Shown one piece after another: positions 50,392 through 59,769 of a stretch of DNA of 64,000 bases. Origin of the DNA: Citrobacter sedlakii NBRC 105722. GTDB lineage: Bacteria; Pseudomonadota; Gammaproteobacteria; Enterobacterales; Enterobacteriaceae. A program made the translations under genes and the position numbers. The notes under the pieces are model-generated. The model worked only from the letters and a program-made list of their open reading frames with translations. It made no database searches and was not told where the DNA came from. The DNA lies in NCBI RefSeq assembly GCF_000759835.1, contig NZ_BBNB01000001.1, positions 620,001 to 684,000 on the forward strand, given 5' to 3'. The number at the start of each line of letters is the position of its first letter. Position 1 is the first letter of the stretch.

Positions 50392-50676
50392 ATGCAACAA
50401 GAAGCATTAGGAATGGTAGAAACCAAAGGCTTGACTGCCGCCATAGAGGCCGCAGACGCCATGGTGAAATCGGCCAATGTCATGCTGGTCGGCTACGAAA
50501 AAATTGGCTCAGGCCTGGTAACCGTCATCGTTCGCGGTGACGTCGGCGCCGTAAAAGCGGCGACCGATGCCGGTGCTGCCGCGGCAGGCAACGTGGGAGA
50601 AGTGAAAGCCGTACACGTGATTCCGCGCCCGCATACCGATGTTGAAAAAATCTTACCGAAGGGAATTAACCCATGA
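50392..50676 (+). CDS. pduA: Propanediol microcompartment shell protein PduA
   Basis: PduA is a hexameric BMC-domain protein forming shell facets with a pore for propanediol. The 94-residue product ([20 protein letters not shown]) has the BMC fold and pore segment [19 protein letters not shown]. It is close to PduJ later in the operon. Its stop overlaps the pduB start by 4 bases. Confidence 0.97.
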   Translation: MQQEALGMVETKGLTAAIEAADAMVKSANVMLVGYEKIGSGLVTVIVRGDVGAVKAATDAGAAAAGNVGEVKAVHVIPRPHTDVEKILPKGINP

Positions 50677-51485
50677 GCAGCAATGAACTGGTTGAACAGA
50701 TCATGGCACAGGTAATCGCCCGTGTGGCGACGCCTGCGCAAACGGGTACCCCTGATACACCCCATCCAAAACGAGAGACGGCTATGGCAGAGAAAAGCTG
50801 CAGTTTAACGGAATTTGTAGGCACCGCGATTGGCGACACCGTCGGTCTGGTTATCGCTAACGTCGACAGCGCTCTACTTGAAGCAATGAAGCTTGAAAAG
50901 CGCTATCGCTCTATCGGCATTCTGGGGGCGCGTACCGGCGCGGGTCCGCACATTATGGCGGCAGACGAAGCGGTAAAAGCCACCAACACCGAAGTGGTCA
51001 GCATTGAACTGCCGCGCGACACCAAAGGCGGCGCCGGTCACGGTTCGCTGATCATTTTGGGCGGGAATGACGTTTCTGACGTCAAGCGGGGGATCGAAGT
51101 CGCATTAAAAGAACTCGACCGCACTTTTGGCGATGTCTATGGCAACGAGGCCGGGCACATCGAGCTTCAATATACCGCCCGCGCCAGCTATGCGCTGGAA
51201 AAAGCCTTCGGCGCTCCTGTTGGCCGCGCCTGCGGCGTGATTGTCGGCGCGCCGGCATCGGTCGGCGTACTGATGGCGGATACCGCCCTGAAATCCGCCA
51301 ATGTCGACGTTGTCGCGTACAGCTCGCCAGCGCATGGCACCAGCTTCAGTAACGAAGCGATTCTGGTGATTTCCGGCGACTCCGGCGCGGTGCGTCAGGC
51401 GGTTATCTCCGCGCGTGAAATCGGCAAAACCGTGCTGGCGACACTCGGTAGCGAACCGAAAAACGATCGCCCGTCCTATATCTGA
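50673..51485 (+). CDS. pduB: Microcompartment shell protein PduB (with internal start PduB')
   Basis: PduB is a trimeric tandem-BMC shell protein. The 270-residue full form starts [18 protein letters not shown], an amphipathic helix like those on encapsulated enzymes, and an internal ATG at codon 38 (50784, [13 protein letters not shown]) corresponds to the known PduB' form. Two BMC repeats follow ([40 protein letters not shown]). Confidence 0.97.
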   Translation: MSSNELVEQIMAQVIARVATPAQTGTPDTPHPKRETAMAEKSCSLTEFVGTAIGDTVGLVIANVDSALLEAMKLEKRYRSIGILGARTGAGPHIMAADEAVKATNTEVVSIELPRDTKGGAGHGSLIILGGNDVSDVKRGIEVALKELDRTFGDVYGNEAGHIELQYTARASYALEKAFGAPVGRACGVIVGAPASVGVLMADTALKSANVDVVAYSSPAHGTSFSNEAILVISGDSGAVRQAVISAREIGKTVLATLGSEPKNDRPSYI

Positions 51486-51503
51486 TATCCGTGAGGCTCA
51501 TTC

Positions 51504-53168
51504 ATGAGATCGAAAAGATTTGAAGCACTGGCGAAACGCCCTGTTAACCAGGACGGGTTCGTTAAGGAGTGGATCGAAGAAGGCTTCATTGCGATGGAAA
51601 GCCCGAACGATCCGAGACCCTCGATTAAAATCGTTAACGGCGCGGTAACCGAACTGGATGGCAAATCCGTCAGCGAGTTTGACCTGATCGACCACTTCAT
51701 TGCCCGCTACGGCATTAACCTGGCGCGCGCGGAAGAGGTGATGGCGATGGACTCCGTCAAGCTCGCCAATATGCTGTGCGATCCAAACGTGAAGCGCAGC
51801 GATATTGTGCCGCTCACCACCGCAATGACCCCGGCGAAAATTGTCGAAGTGGTCTCCCACATGAACGTGGTTGAGATGATGATGGCAATGCAGAAAATGC
51901 GCGCCCGTCGCACGCCGTCACAGCAGGCCCACGTCACCAACGTTAAAGATAACCCGGTACAGATCGCCGCTGACGCCGCCGAAGGGGCATGGCGCGGTTT
52001 TGACGAACAAGAAACCACCGTTGCCGTCGCGCGCTATGCGCCGTTCAACGCTATCGCTCTGCTCGTGGGTTCGCAGGTGGGGCGTCCTGGGGTTCTCACC
52101 CAGTGTTCACTGGAAGAAGCCACAGAGTTAAAGCTCGGTATGCTGGGCCACACCTGCTACGCCGAAACCATCTCTGTTTATGGTACCGAACCGGTATTTA
52201 CCGACGGTGACGATACGCCGTGGTCGAAAGGGTTTCTCGCGTCCTCTTATGCCTCCCGCGGACTGAAAATGCGCTTCACCTCCGGTTCCGGCTCAGAAGT
52301 GCAGATGGGCTACGCGGAAGGGAAATCCATGCTTTATCTCGAAGCGCGCTGCATTTACATCACCAAAGCGGCTGGCGTTCAGGGACTGCAAAACGGTTCG
52401 GTGAGCTGCATCGGCGTTCCTTCCGCCGTTCCTTCCGGGATCCGTGCGGTACTGGCTGAAAACCTGATCTGTTCGTCACTGGATCTGGAATGCGCCTCCA
52501 GTAATGACCAGACCTTTACCCACTCCGATATGCGCCGGACCGCCCGCCTGCTGATGCAGTTTCTGCCGGGAACGGACTTTATCTCGTCCGGTTATTCCGC
52601 GGTGCCGAACTACGACAACATGTTTGCCGGCTCCAACGAAGACGCAGAGGACTTCGATGACTACAACGTTATTCAACGTGACCTGAAGGTCGACGGCGGT
52701 CTGCGTCCGGTCCGCGAAGAAGACGTTATCGCCATTCGTAACAAAGCGGCACGCGCGCTGCAGGCAGTATTCGCCGGGATGGGCCTGCCGCCGATCACCG
52801 ATGAAGAAGTCGAAGCCGCCACCTACGCGCACGGCTCGAAGGATATGCCGGAACGTAACATCGTTGAAGACATTAAGTTCGCTCAGGAGATCATTAATAA
52901 GAACCGAAATGGTCTGGAAGTCGTAAAAGCGCTGGCTCAGGGCGGCTTTACCGACGTGGCGCAGGACATGCTTAACATCCAGAAAGCGAAGTTAACCGGG
53001 GACTATCTGCACACCTCCGCCATCATCGTCGGCGACGGACAAGTGCTCTCTGCGGTCAATGACGTCAACGATTATGCCGGTCCGGCAACAGGTTATCGCC
53101 TGCAGGGCGAACGCTGGGAAGAGATTAAAAACATCCCTGGCGCACTTGATCCCAACGAGCTTGGCTAA
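51504..53168 (+). CDS. pduC: B12-dependent propanediol dehydratase large subunit PduC
   Basis: PduC is the catalytic TIM-barrel subunit of the AdoCbl-dependent diol dehydratase that turns 1,2-propanediol into propionaldehyde. The 554-residue product has the family length and segments such as RSKRFEALAKRPVNQDGFVK, SGSGSEVQMGYAEGKSMLYL and SSGYSAVPNYDNMFAGSNED. Its cofactor comes from the cbi/cob products next door. Confidence 0.98.
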   Translation: MRSKRFEALAKRPVNQDGFVKEWIEEGFIAMESPNDPRPSIKIVNGAVTELDGKSVSEFDLIDHFIARYGINLARAEEVMAMDSVKLANMLCDPNVKRSDIVPLTTAMTPAKIVEVVSHMNVVEMMMAMQKMRARRTPSQQAHVTNVKDNPVQIAADAAEGAWRGFDEQETTVAVARYAPFNAIALLVGSQVGRPGVLTQCSLEEATELKLGMLGHTCYAETISVYGTEPVFTDGDDTPWSKGFLASSYASRGLKMRFTSGSGSEVQMGYAEGKSMLYLEARCIYITKAAGVQGLQNGSVSCIGVPSAVPSGIRAVLAENLICSSLDLECASSNDQTFTHSDMRRTARLLMQFLPGTDFISSGYSAVPNYDNMFAGSNEDAEDFDDYNVIQRDLKVDGGLRPVREEDVIAIRNKAARALQAVFAGMGLPPITDEEVEAATYAHGSKDMPERNIVEDIKFAQEIINKNRNGLEVVKALAQGGFTDVAQDMLNIQKAKLTGDYLHTSAIIVGDGQVLSAVNDVNDYAGPATGYRLQGERWEEIKNIPGALDPNELG

Positions 53169-53178
53169 GGGGTGAACA

Positions 53179-53847
53179 ATGGAAATCAATGAAAAACTGC
53201 TGCGCCAGATTATCGAAGACGTGCTGTCTGAAATGCAGACCAGCGATAAGCCGGTCTCCTTTCGCGCGCCGGGTAGCGCTGCCGCTTCTGCCGCTCCAAC
53301 AGGAGACAGCTTTCTGACCGAAATCGGCGAGGCGAAACAGGGCACGCAACAGGACGAAGTGGTCATTGCGGTCGGTCCGGCGTTCGGTCTCTCTCAGACA
53401 GTCAACATTGTTGGCTTGCCGCATAAGAGCATCCTGCGCGAAGTGATTGCCGGCATTGAAGAAGAAGGCATCAAAGCGCGCGTGATTCGCTGCTTTAAAT
53501 CCTCCGACGTGGCGTTTGTCGCGGTCGAAGGCAACCGACTGAGTGGCTCCGGTATCTCTATCGGCATTCAGTCGAAAGGCACCACCGTGATCCACCAGCA
53601 GGGGTTGCCGCCGCTTTCTAACCTGGAGCTGTTCCCGCAGGCGCCGCTGTTGACGCTGGCGACCTACCGGCAGATCGGTAAAAACGCCGCGCGCTATGCC
53701 AAGCGTGAATCGCCGCAACCGGTGCCGACGCTGAACGACCAGATGGCGCGTCCGAAGTATCAGGCGAAGTCGGCCATTCTGCATATTAAAGAGACGAAGT
53801 ACGTCGTAACAGGCAAAAACCCGCAGGAACTGCGCGTGGCGCTTTAA
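53179..53847 (+). CDS. pduD: Propanediol dehydratase medium subunit PduD
   Basis: PduD is the cobalamin-contacting medium subunit. The 222-residue product begins [20 protein letters not shown], the amphipathic encapsulation peptide that directs the enzyme into the shell, then a Ser/Ala/Pro linker and the core ([20 protein letters not shown]). It follows pduC after 10 bases. Confidence 0.97.
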   Translation: MEINEKLLRQIIEDVLSEMQTSDKPVSFRAPGSAAASAAPTGDSFLTEIGEAKQGTQQDEVVIAVGPAFGLSQTVNIVGLPHKSILREVIAGIEEEGIKARVIRCFKSSDVAFVAVEGNRLSGSGISIGIQSKGTTVIHQQGLPPLSNLELFPQAPLLTLATYRQIGKNAARYAKRESPQPVPTLNDQMARPKYQAKSAILHIKETKYVVTGKNPQELRVAL

Positions 53848-53860
53848 TAAGGATCCCTTT

Positions 53861-54385
53861 ATGAATACCGATGCAATTGAATCGATGGTTCGGGACGTGT
53901 TGAGCCGCATGAACAGCCTACAGGGCGACGCGCCTGCCCCGGCGGCTGCGGCGGTAAGCCATTCAACTCAGACCGTTAAAGTGACCGATTACCCGCTGGC
54001 GAACAAACATCCGGAATGGGTGAAAACGGCCACCAATAAAACGCTGGATGATTTCACCCTGGAAAACGTCCTCAGCAATAAAGTCACCGCCCAGGATATG
54101 CGTATCACATCGGAAACGCTGCGTATTCAGGCCGCTATCGCCCGGGATGCCGGACGCGACCGCCTGGCGATGAACTTTGAACGCGCTGCCGAACTGACCG
54201 CCGTACCTGACGATCGCATTCTTGAGATTTACAACGCACTGCGTCCTTACCGCTCAACGAAAGATGAGCTGATGGCCATCGCGGACGATCTCGAAAACCG
54301 CTATCAGGCGAAGATCTGCGCCGCCTTTGTGCGCGAGGCCGCGACGCTGTACGTCGAGCGTAAAAAACTGAAAGGCGACGATTAA
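53861..54385 (+). CDS. pduE: Propanediol dehydratase small subunit PduE
   Basis: PduE completes the alpha2-beta2-gamma2 diol dehydratase. The 174-residue product begins MNTDAIESMVRDVLSRMNSL, again an amphipathic helix, followed by an Ala/Pro linker and the core from TDYPLANKHPEWVKTATNKT. It lies between pduD and the reactivase genes. Confidence 0.97.
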   Translation: MNTDAIESMVRDVLSRMNSLQGDAPAPAAAAVSHSTQTVKVTDYPLANKHPEWVKTATNKTLDDFTLENVLSNKVTAQDMRITSETLRIQAAIARDAGRDRLAMNFERAAELTAVPDDRILEIYNALRPYRSTKDELMAIADDLENRYQAKICAAFVREAATLYVERKKLKGDD

Positions 54386-54400
54386 CGTTAAGGAAACGCG

Positions 54401-56233
54401 ATGCGATATATAGCTGGCATTGATATCGGCAACTCATCAACAGAAGTCGCTCTGGCGACCCTCGATGATACTGGCACGCTGACCATTACCGGCAGCGCGC
54501 TGGCGGAAACCACCGGAATAAAAGGCACATTACGTAATGTGTTTGGCATTCAGGAGGCGCTTACGCTTGCGGCCAAAAACGCCGGCATCACTGTCAGCGA
54601 TATTTCGCTCATTCGCATAAACGAAGCCACGCCGGTGATTGGCGATGTGGCGATGGAAACCATTACGGAAACCATCATCACCGAGTCCACTATGATCGGT
54701 CATAACCCCAAGACGCCAGGCGGCGTTGGTCTGGGGGTGGGCATGACTATCACGCCGGAAGAGCTTCTGACACGCGCGGCAGATGCACCTTACATTCTGG
54801 TGGTATCGTCGGCATTCGACTTCGCCGATGTCGCCACCATGATCAACGCCGCTGTTCGCGCGGGCTATCAGTTAACCGGCGTCATTATGCAGCAGGATGA
54901 TGGCGTACTGGTCAGTAACCGACTGGAAAAACCGCTGCCTATCGTTGACGAAGTGCTGTACATCGACCGAATTCCACTCGGCATGCTGGCGGCTATCGAA
55001 GTCGCCGTACCGGGCAAAGTCATCGAAACCCTGTCTAACCCGTACGGCATTGCCACCGTCTTCAACCTGAACGCGGACGAAACGAAAAACATTGTACCGA
55101 TGGCGCGCGCCCTGATTGGCAACCGCTCCGCCGTCGTCGTTAAAACCCCCTCGGGAGACGTGAAGGCACGCGCCATTCCCGCCGGGAATATTGAGCTGCA
55201 TGCGCAAGGCCGTACAGTGCGCGTTGACGTCGCCGCAGGGGCTGACGCCATTATGAAAGCGGTTGGCGACTGCCCGAAACTGGATAACGTCACCGGTGAA
55301 GCTGGCACCAATATTGGCGGTATGCTTGAACACGTTCGCCAGACCATGGCGGAACTGACCAACAAACCCAGCAACGAAATTTTCATTCAGGATTTGCTCG
55401 CCGTCGACACCTCCGTGCCGGTTAGCGTCACGGGCGGACTGGCCAGCGAGTTTTCGCTGGAACAGGCCGTTGGCATTGCCTCTATGGTGAAATCCGACCG
55501 TCTGCAAATGGCGATGATCGCCCGGGAGATCAAAGGAAAGCTGAACGTTGACGTTCAGGTTGGCGGCGCAGAAGCCGAAGCCGCCATTCTTGGCGCGTTA
55601 ACCACGCCAGGCACCACTCGTCCGCTGGCCATTCTCGATTTAGGCGCGGGATCTACCGACGCTTCGATCATTAATCCGAAAGGGGAAATTATCGCCACCC
55701 ACCTCGCCGGCGCAGGCGATATGGTGACGATGATCATTGCCAGAGAGCTTGGACTCGAAGACCGTTACCTGGCGGAAGAGATCAAAAAATATCCGCTGGC
55801 GAAAGTGGAAAGCCTGTTCCATCTGCGTCACGAAGATGGCAGCGTCCAGTTCTTCCCTTCCCCGCTCCCTCCAACCGTGTTTGCCCGCGTTTGCGTTGTC
55901 AAACCTGACGAACTGGTGCCGCTGCCGGGTGAACTGGCCCTGGAAAAAGTGCGTGCGATTCGCCGCAGCGCTAAAGAGCGTGTTTTTGTCACCAATGCCC
56001 TTCGCGCGCTGCGTCAGGTCAGCCCTACCGGCAACATTCGCGATATTCCATTTGTGGTGCTGGTGGGCGGATCGTCTCTGGACTTCGAGGTACCGCAACT
56101 GGTGACTGATGCGCTGGCGCATTACCGGTTAGTCGCCGGGCGCGGCAACATTCGCGGAACTGAAGGTCCGCGAAATGCCGTCGCCACGGGCCTGATCCTT
56201 TCCTGGCATAAGGAGTTCGCCCGTGGACAGTAA
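54401..56233 (+). CDS. pduG: Diol dehydratase reactivase large subunit PduG
   Basis: PduG with PduH releases damaged cobalamin from inactivated diol dehydratase using ATP. The 610-residue product starts MRYIAGIDIGNSSTEVALAT, an actin/Hsp70-like phosphate-1 loop, with a second phosphate loop LAILDLGAGSTDASIINPKG. It overlaps pduH by 11 bases, consistent with coupled assembly. Confidence 0.97.
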   Translation: MRYIAGIDIGNSSTEVALATLDDTGTLTITGSALAETTGIKGTLRNVFGIQEALTLAAKNAGITVSDISLIRINEATPVIGDVAMETITETIITESTMIGHNPKTPGGVGLGVGMTITPEELLTRAADAPYILVVSSAFDFADVATMINAAVRAGYQLTGVIMQQDDGVLVSNRLEKPLPIVDEVLYIDRIPLGMLAAIEVAVPGKVIETLSNPYGIATVFNLNADETKNIVPMARALIGNRSAVVVKTPSGDVKARAIPAGNIELHAQGRTVRVDVAAGADAIMKAVGDCPKLDNVTGEAGTNIGGMLEHVRQTMAELTNKPSNEIFIQDLLAVDTSVPVSVTGGLASEFSLEQAVGIASMVKSDRLQMAMIAREIKGKLNVDVQVGGAEAEAAILGALTTPGTTRPLAILDLGAGSTDASIINPKGEIIATHLAGAGDMVTMIIARELGLEDRYLAEEIKKYPLAKVESLFHLRHEDGSVQFFPSPLPPTVFARVCVVKPDELVPLPGELALEKVRAIRRSAKERVFVTNALRALRQVSPTGNIRDIPFVVLVGGSSLDFEVPQLVTDALAHYRLVAGRGNIRGTEGPRNAVATGLILSWHKEFARGQ

Positions 56234-56573
56234 CATCAGCACGCCAGCCATTGTGATCGCCCCCATCGGCGACTGTCTTACCGTCTGGCAAGAGGTGCTG
56301 CTCGGTATTGAAGAAGAAGGCATTCCGTTTGTCATTCAGCCCCAGAGTGTCGGAGACGTCGTCCACAGCGCCTGGCAGGCGGCACGCCTGTCGCCACTGC
56401 TCGTCGGCATCGCCTGCGACCGGGAAAAACTGGTGGTGCATTACAAGAATTTACCCACTTCAGCGCCGCTGTTTACGCTGACGTATCGCCAAAACAGCCT
56501 TGACCGGCGAAGTACTGGAAACAACGCGGCAAGGTTAGTCAAAGGGATCCCCTTCCGGGATCTCAATGCTTAA
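56223..56573 (+). CDS. pduH: Diol dehydratase reactivase small subunit PduH
   Basis: PduH is structurally like the medium subunit of diol dehydratase and swaps with it during reactivation. The 116-residue GTG-initiated product ([20 protein letters not shown]) has the segment [16 protein letters not shown] at 56223 lies inside the pduG 3' end and follows AAGGAG. Confidence 0.96.
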   Translation: MDSNISTPAIVIAPIGDCLTVWQEVLLGIEEEGIPFVIQPQSVGDVVHSAWQAARLSPLLVGIACDREKLVVHYKNLPTSAPLFTLTYRQNSLDRRSTGNNAARLVKGIPFRDLNA

Positions 56574-56592
56574 TCCACAGGAGAATCGCAGT

Positions 56593-56868
56593 ATGAATAA
56601 CGCATTAGGGCTGGTTGAAACAAAAGGGTTGGTCGGCGCCATTGAAGCCGCAGATGCGATGGTGAAATCCGCCAACGTACAACTGGTCGGCTACGAGAAA
56701 ATCGGCTCCGGCCTCGTGACTGTCATGGTGCGCGGCGACGTTGGCGCGGTTAAAGCGGCGGTTGACGCAGGCAGCGCAGCAGCAAGCGCCGTCGGCGAGG
56801 TCAAATCCTGCCACGTTATCCCGCGTCCGCACAGCGACGTTGAGGCCATTTTACCGAAGTCTGCCTAA
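56593..56868 (+). CDS. pduJ: Microcompartment shell protein PduJ
   Basis: PduJ is the most abundant BMC hexamer of the shell and a close paralogue of PduA. The ATG at 56593 ([20 protein letters not shown]), with AGGAG upstream, gives 91 residues; an earlier in-frame ATG at 56566 overlaps pduH. The pore segment [16 protein letters not shown] differs from PduA by I to M only. Confidence 0.97.
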   Translation: MNNALGLVETKGLVGAIEAADAMVKSANVQLVGYEKIGSGLVTVMVRGDVGAVKAAVDAGSAAASAVGEVKSCHVIPRPHSDVEAILPKSA

Positions 56869-56891
56869 GCACTGCCGAAAAGGAGCACAGC

Positions 56892-57347
56892 GTGAAGCAA
56901 TCACTGGGATTACTTGAAGTTAGTGGTCTGGCATTAGCCATCAGTTGCGCGGATGTCATGGCGAAAGCCGCTTCCATCACGCTGGTTGGCCTTGAGAAAA
57001 CCAACGGTTCAGGCTGGACGGTGATCAAAATCACCGGTGATGTGGCCTCGGTTCAGTCCGCCATTATCACCGGTGCCAGCTTTGCCGAACAGCGCGATGG
57101 TCTGGTGGCGCACAAAGTTATCGCCAGACCTGGCGAGGGCATTCTTGCCCGTGCGACGGTAGCCGCACCTGCCCCCGCGCCAGCGATCATCGAGGAACCC
57201 GAAACTGACGTTGTTGCAGAAGAGTCTGCACCGGTAACCGCACCTGACGACGGAATCATCAGTTGCAATTTGTGCCTCGACCCGGCCTGTCCGCGTCAAA
57301 AAGGCGAACCCCGGTCGCTCTGCCTGCATTCAGGTAAACGAGGTTAA
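56892..57347 (+). CDS. pduK: Microcompartment shell protein PduK
   Basis: PduK is a minor BMC protein with a C-terminal extension. The GTG-initiated 151-residue product has a BMC domain (to about residue 90, KQSLGLLEVSGLALAISCAD), an Ala/Pro/Glu linker and a Cys-rich tail CNLCLDPACPRQKGEP followed by LCLHSGKRG, which could bind an iron-sulfur cluster or zinc. It is somewhat shorter than Salmonella PduK, in the linker. Confidence 0.95.
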   Translation: MKQSLGLLEVSGLALAISCADVMAKAASITLVGLEKTNGSGWTVIKITGDVASVQSAIITGASFAEQRDGLVAHKVIARPGEGILARATVAAPAPAPAIIEEPETDVVAEESAPVTAPDDGIISCNLCLDPACPRQKGEPRSLCLHSGKRG

Positions 57348-57352
57348 GCGTA

Positions 57353-57985
57353 ATGGATAAACACCTTCTGGAGACGACGGTCAGCAAAGTGCTGGATGAG
57401 ATGCGGGAGCGCCCAATTCCGTTGGGCGTGTCTAATCGTCATATTCATCTGAGCGCCGAAGACTATGCCCGTCTTTTTCCGGGACAGCCGATAAGCGAGA
57501 AGAAAGCGCTGCTGCAACCGGGGCAGTACGCCGCCGAACAGACCGTCACGCTGGTGGGCCCCAAAGGTCAGATTAAGAATGTGCGTCTGCTGGGACCACT
57601 TCGCCGCACCAGTCAGGTTGAAATATCGCGAACAGACGCAAGAACGCTGGGGATCGCCGCACCACTGCGGATGTCCGGAAACCTCAACGGCACTCCGGGT
57701 ATCCGCCTTGTGAGCCCCTTCGCCGAGATTGAGCTCGCTGCCGGCGTTATTGTCGCCCAGCGTCATATTCACATGTCGCCGCTGGATGCGCTGATCCTGC
57801 GCGTCGCGCATGGCGACAACGTCTGCGTGGCGATCGAAGGCAGTGAGCGTCGGCTCATTTTCGATAACGTCGCGATTCGCGTGTCGCCCGATATGCGTCT
57901 GGAAATGCATATCGATACCGACGAAGCCAACGCCGCCGGGGCCGACAGCCCCAACGCGTTCGCCACGCTGGTTACGCCGCGATGA
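57353..57985 (+). CDS. pduL: Phosphate propanoyltransferase PduL
   Basis: PduL converts propionyl-CoA to propionyl phosphate and recycles CoA inside the shell; it is unrelated to Pta. The 210-residue product starts with a targeting helix (MDKHLLETTVSKVLDEMRER) and has the zinc-ligand motifs SNRHIHLSAEDYARLF and AQRHIHMSPLDALILRV. It overlaps pduM by 4 bases. Confidence 0.97.
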   Translation: MDKHLLETTVSKVLDEMRERPIPLGVSNRHIHLSAEDYARLFPGQPISEKKALLQPGQYAAEQTVTLVGPKGQIKNVRLLGPLRRTSQVEISRTDARTLGIAAPLRMSGNLNGTPGIRLVSPFAEIELAAGVIVAQRHIHMSPLDALILRVAHGDNVCVAIEGSERRLIFDNVAIRVSPDMRLEMHIDTDEANAAGADSPNAFATLVTPR

Positions 57986-58473
57986 ACGGCGAGCTGTTGC
58001 AGCGAATCGTCGAGGAGGTGCTCACCCGCCTGCAGCGTCGTGCCGAAAGCATGCTGACGCTGAGCGTCGCGCAACTGCGGGAAACGCCTTCCCGAACGCT
58101 GTTTTCCCGGTATTCCTCTCTGCATGTTTTGCAGGTCGACCTGCCCCTGTTGGAGAAGATTGCCGAAAACGACGCAACGGATAGCGCAGCCGTCATTCTT
58201 CACGACGCGCTGGCGTTTGGTCTGCAGGTGCGACTCTCGCTACGCCGGGCGCTATTGCCTGCCCTGCCGGTGAAAAAACTCGCCCGATTACCGCTGACGT
58301 TCTGTGACGAGCAAGATGTGCGCATCGTGCTGCATCCGACCCGGCTGGTCAGCTATGCCGATGTCGTCCGCTCCTCCGGTGGCGTATTCGTGCTGCATCG
58401 AAAATGTGTTGTCACCGCGCTGGCTCGCGATGCCGCGAGCTCTCGCAACATTCAATTCATTAAGCAGGAGTGA
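57982..58473 (+). CDS. pduM: Microcompartment assembly protein PduM
   Basis: PduM is required for correct shell assembly in Salmonella; its biochemistry is unknown. The 163-residue product begins MNGELLQRIVEEVLTRLQRR, an amphipathic helix of the encapsulation type, and shares no recognisable catalytic motif with other families. It is coupled to pduL by an ATGA overlap and followed by pduN after 3 bases. Confidence 0.94.
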   Translation: MNGELLQRIVEEVLTRLQRRAESMLTLSVAQLRETPSRTLFSRYSSLHVLQVDLPLLEKIAENDATDSAAVILHDALAFGLQVRLSLRRALLPALPVKKLARLPLTFCDEQDVRIVLHPTRLVSYADVVRSSGGVFVLHRKCVVTALARDAASSRNIQFIKQE

Positions 58474-58476
58474 ACC

Positions 58477-58752
58477 ATGCATCTGGCTCGCGTAACAGGC
58501 GCGGTGGTATCCACGCAAAAATCGCCTTCTCTGGTCGGGAAGAAACTTCTGCTGGTGCGCCGGGTAAGCGCCGACGGCGAACTGCCTGCGAATCCAACGG
58601 CGGGAGATGAAGTTGCCGTAGACTCCGTTGGCGCAGGGGTTGGCGAACTGGTGCTGCTGAGCAGCGGTTCCAGCGCCAGACATGTTTTTTCCGGCCCGAA
58701 CGAGGCCATTGACCTCGCCGTCGTCGGCATTGTCGACACGCTTTCGCGTTAA
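58477..58752 (+). CDS. pduN: Microcompartment vertex protein PduN
   Basis: PduN is a pentameric EutN/CcmL-type protein that caps the vertices of the shell. The 91-residue product begins [20 protein letters not shown] and contains [20 protein letters not shown], the vertex-protein signature. Confidence 0.97.
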   Translation: MHLARVTGAVVSTQKSPSLVGKKLLLVRRVSADGELPANPTAGDEVAVDSVGAGVGELVLLSSGSSARHVFSGPNEAIDLAVVGIVDTLSR

Positions 58753-58761
58753 GGAGACGGC

Positions 58762-59769
58762 ATGGCGATTTATACCCGTACTGGCGACGCAGGCACTACC
58801 GCGCTGTTTACCGGGCAACGTGTCAGTAAAACACACCCGCGCGTGGAGGCATACGGCACCTTAGACGAGCTTAACGCCGCGCTCAGCCTGTGCATTTGCG
58901 CCAGCCAGAGCGTACAGCACCGCGCCCTGCTGGAGGCAATCCAGCAACAAATATTCTGGTTTAGCGCGGAGCTGGCGAGCGAAAGTGATGTACCGCCTGC
59001 GCAGCAGCGCTACATCAGCACGGAAGAAATCGCCGCGCTGGAAGCCGCCATCGACACCGCGATGGGACGTGTCGCGCCGCTGCGCAGTTTTATTTTGCCC
59101 GGCCGTAGCGAAGCCGCCAGCCGACTTCACTTCGCGCGCACGCTGGCGCGCCGGGCGGAACGTCGTCTGGTTGAGCTTTCCGCAGCATTCACCGTCAGAC
59201 ACGTGCTGATGCGCTACATCAATCGCCTGTCGGATTGTTTATACGCGCTGGCCCGCGCCGAAGATCACGACGCGCATCAGACAAAAATTATCCAGGAGGT
59301 GACGAAGCGCTATCTGGCGTCGGCTCAGCCGCCTGCCCAAAAGGAACATGTTATGTCGCTTTCGTTTGGCGATCTTCATCAGTTAATCCGCGCCGCCGTG
59401 GCGCGGGCAGAAGAAATCAACGTCCCGGTGGTGATTAGCATAGTCGATGCCAACGGGACCGAAACCGTGACGTGGCGGATGCCGGATGCATTGCTGGTGA
59501 GCAATGAACTGGCGCCGAAAAAGGCCTGGACAGCGGTCGCGATGAAAAGCGCAACGCACGCGCTTGCCGCCGCAGTCCAGCCCGGCGCGCCGCTTTACGG
59601 ACTGGAAACGCATATGCAGGGAAAAGTGGTCACCTTTGGCGGCGGTTTTCCGCTATGGCGTGACGGAAAACTTATTGGGGGTCTTGGGATCAGCGGTGGC
59701 AGCGTTGAACAGGACATGGACATTGCACAGGCTGCAATTGCGGCAATTAACGTGAGAACACATCAATGA
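58762..59769 (+). CDS. pduO: Corrinoid adenosyltransferase PduO
   Basis: PduO makes AdoCbl from cob(I)alamin and ATP. The 335-residue product has an N-terminal PduO-type ATR domain (MAIYTRTGDAGTTALFTGQR, with RVEAYGTLDELNA and LPGRSEAASRLHFART) and a C-terminal GlcG/DUF336-type domain from about residue 198, which binds heme in Salmonella. Its stop overlaps the pduP ATG. Confidence 0.96.
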   Translation: MAIYTRTGDAGTTALFTGQRVSKTHPRVEAYGTLDELNAALSLCICASQSVQHRALLEAIQQQIFWFSAELASESDVPPAQQRYISTEEIAALEAAIDTAMGRVAPLRSFILPGRSEAASRLHFARTLARRAERRLVELSAAFTVRHVLMRYINRLSDCLYALARAEDHDAHQTKIIQEVTKRYLASAQPPAQKEHVMSLSFGDLHQLIRAAVARAEEINVPVVISIVDANGTETVTWRMPDALLVSNELAPKKAWTAVAMKSATHALAAAVQPGAPLYGLETHMQGKVVTFGGGFPLWRDGKLIGGLGISGGSVEQDMDIAQAAIAAINVRTHQ

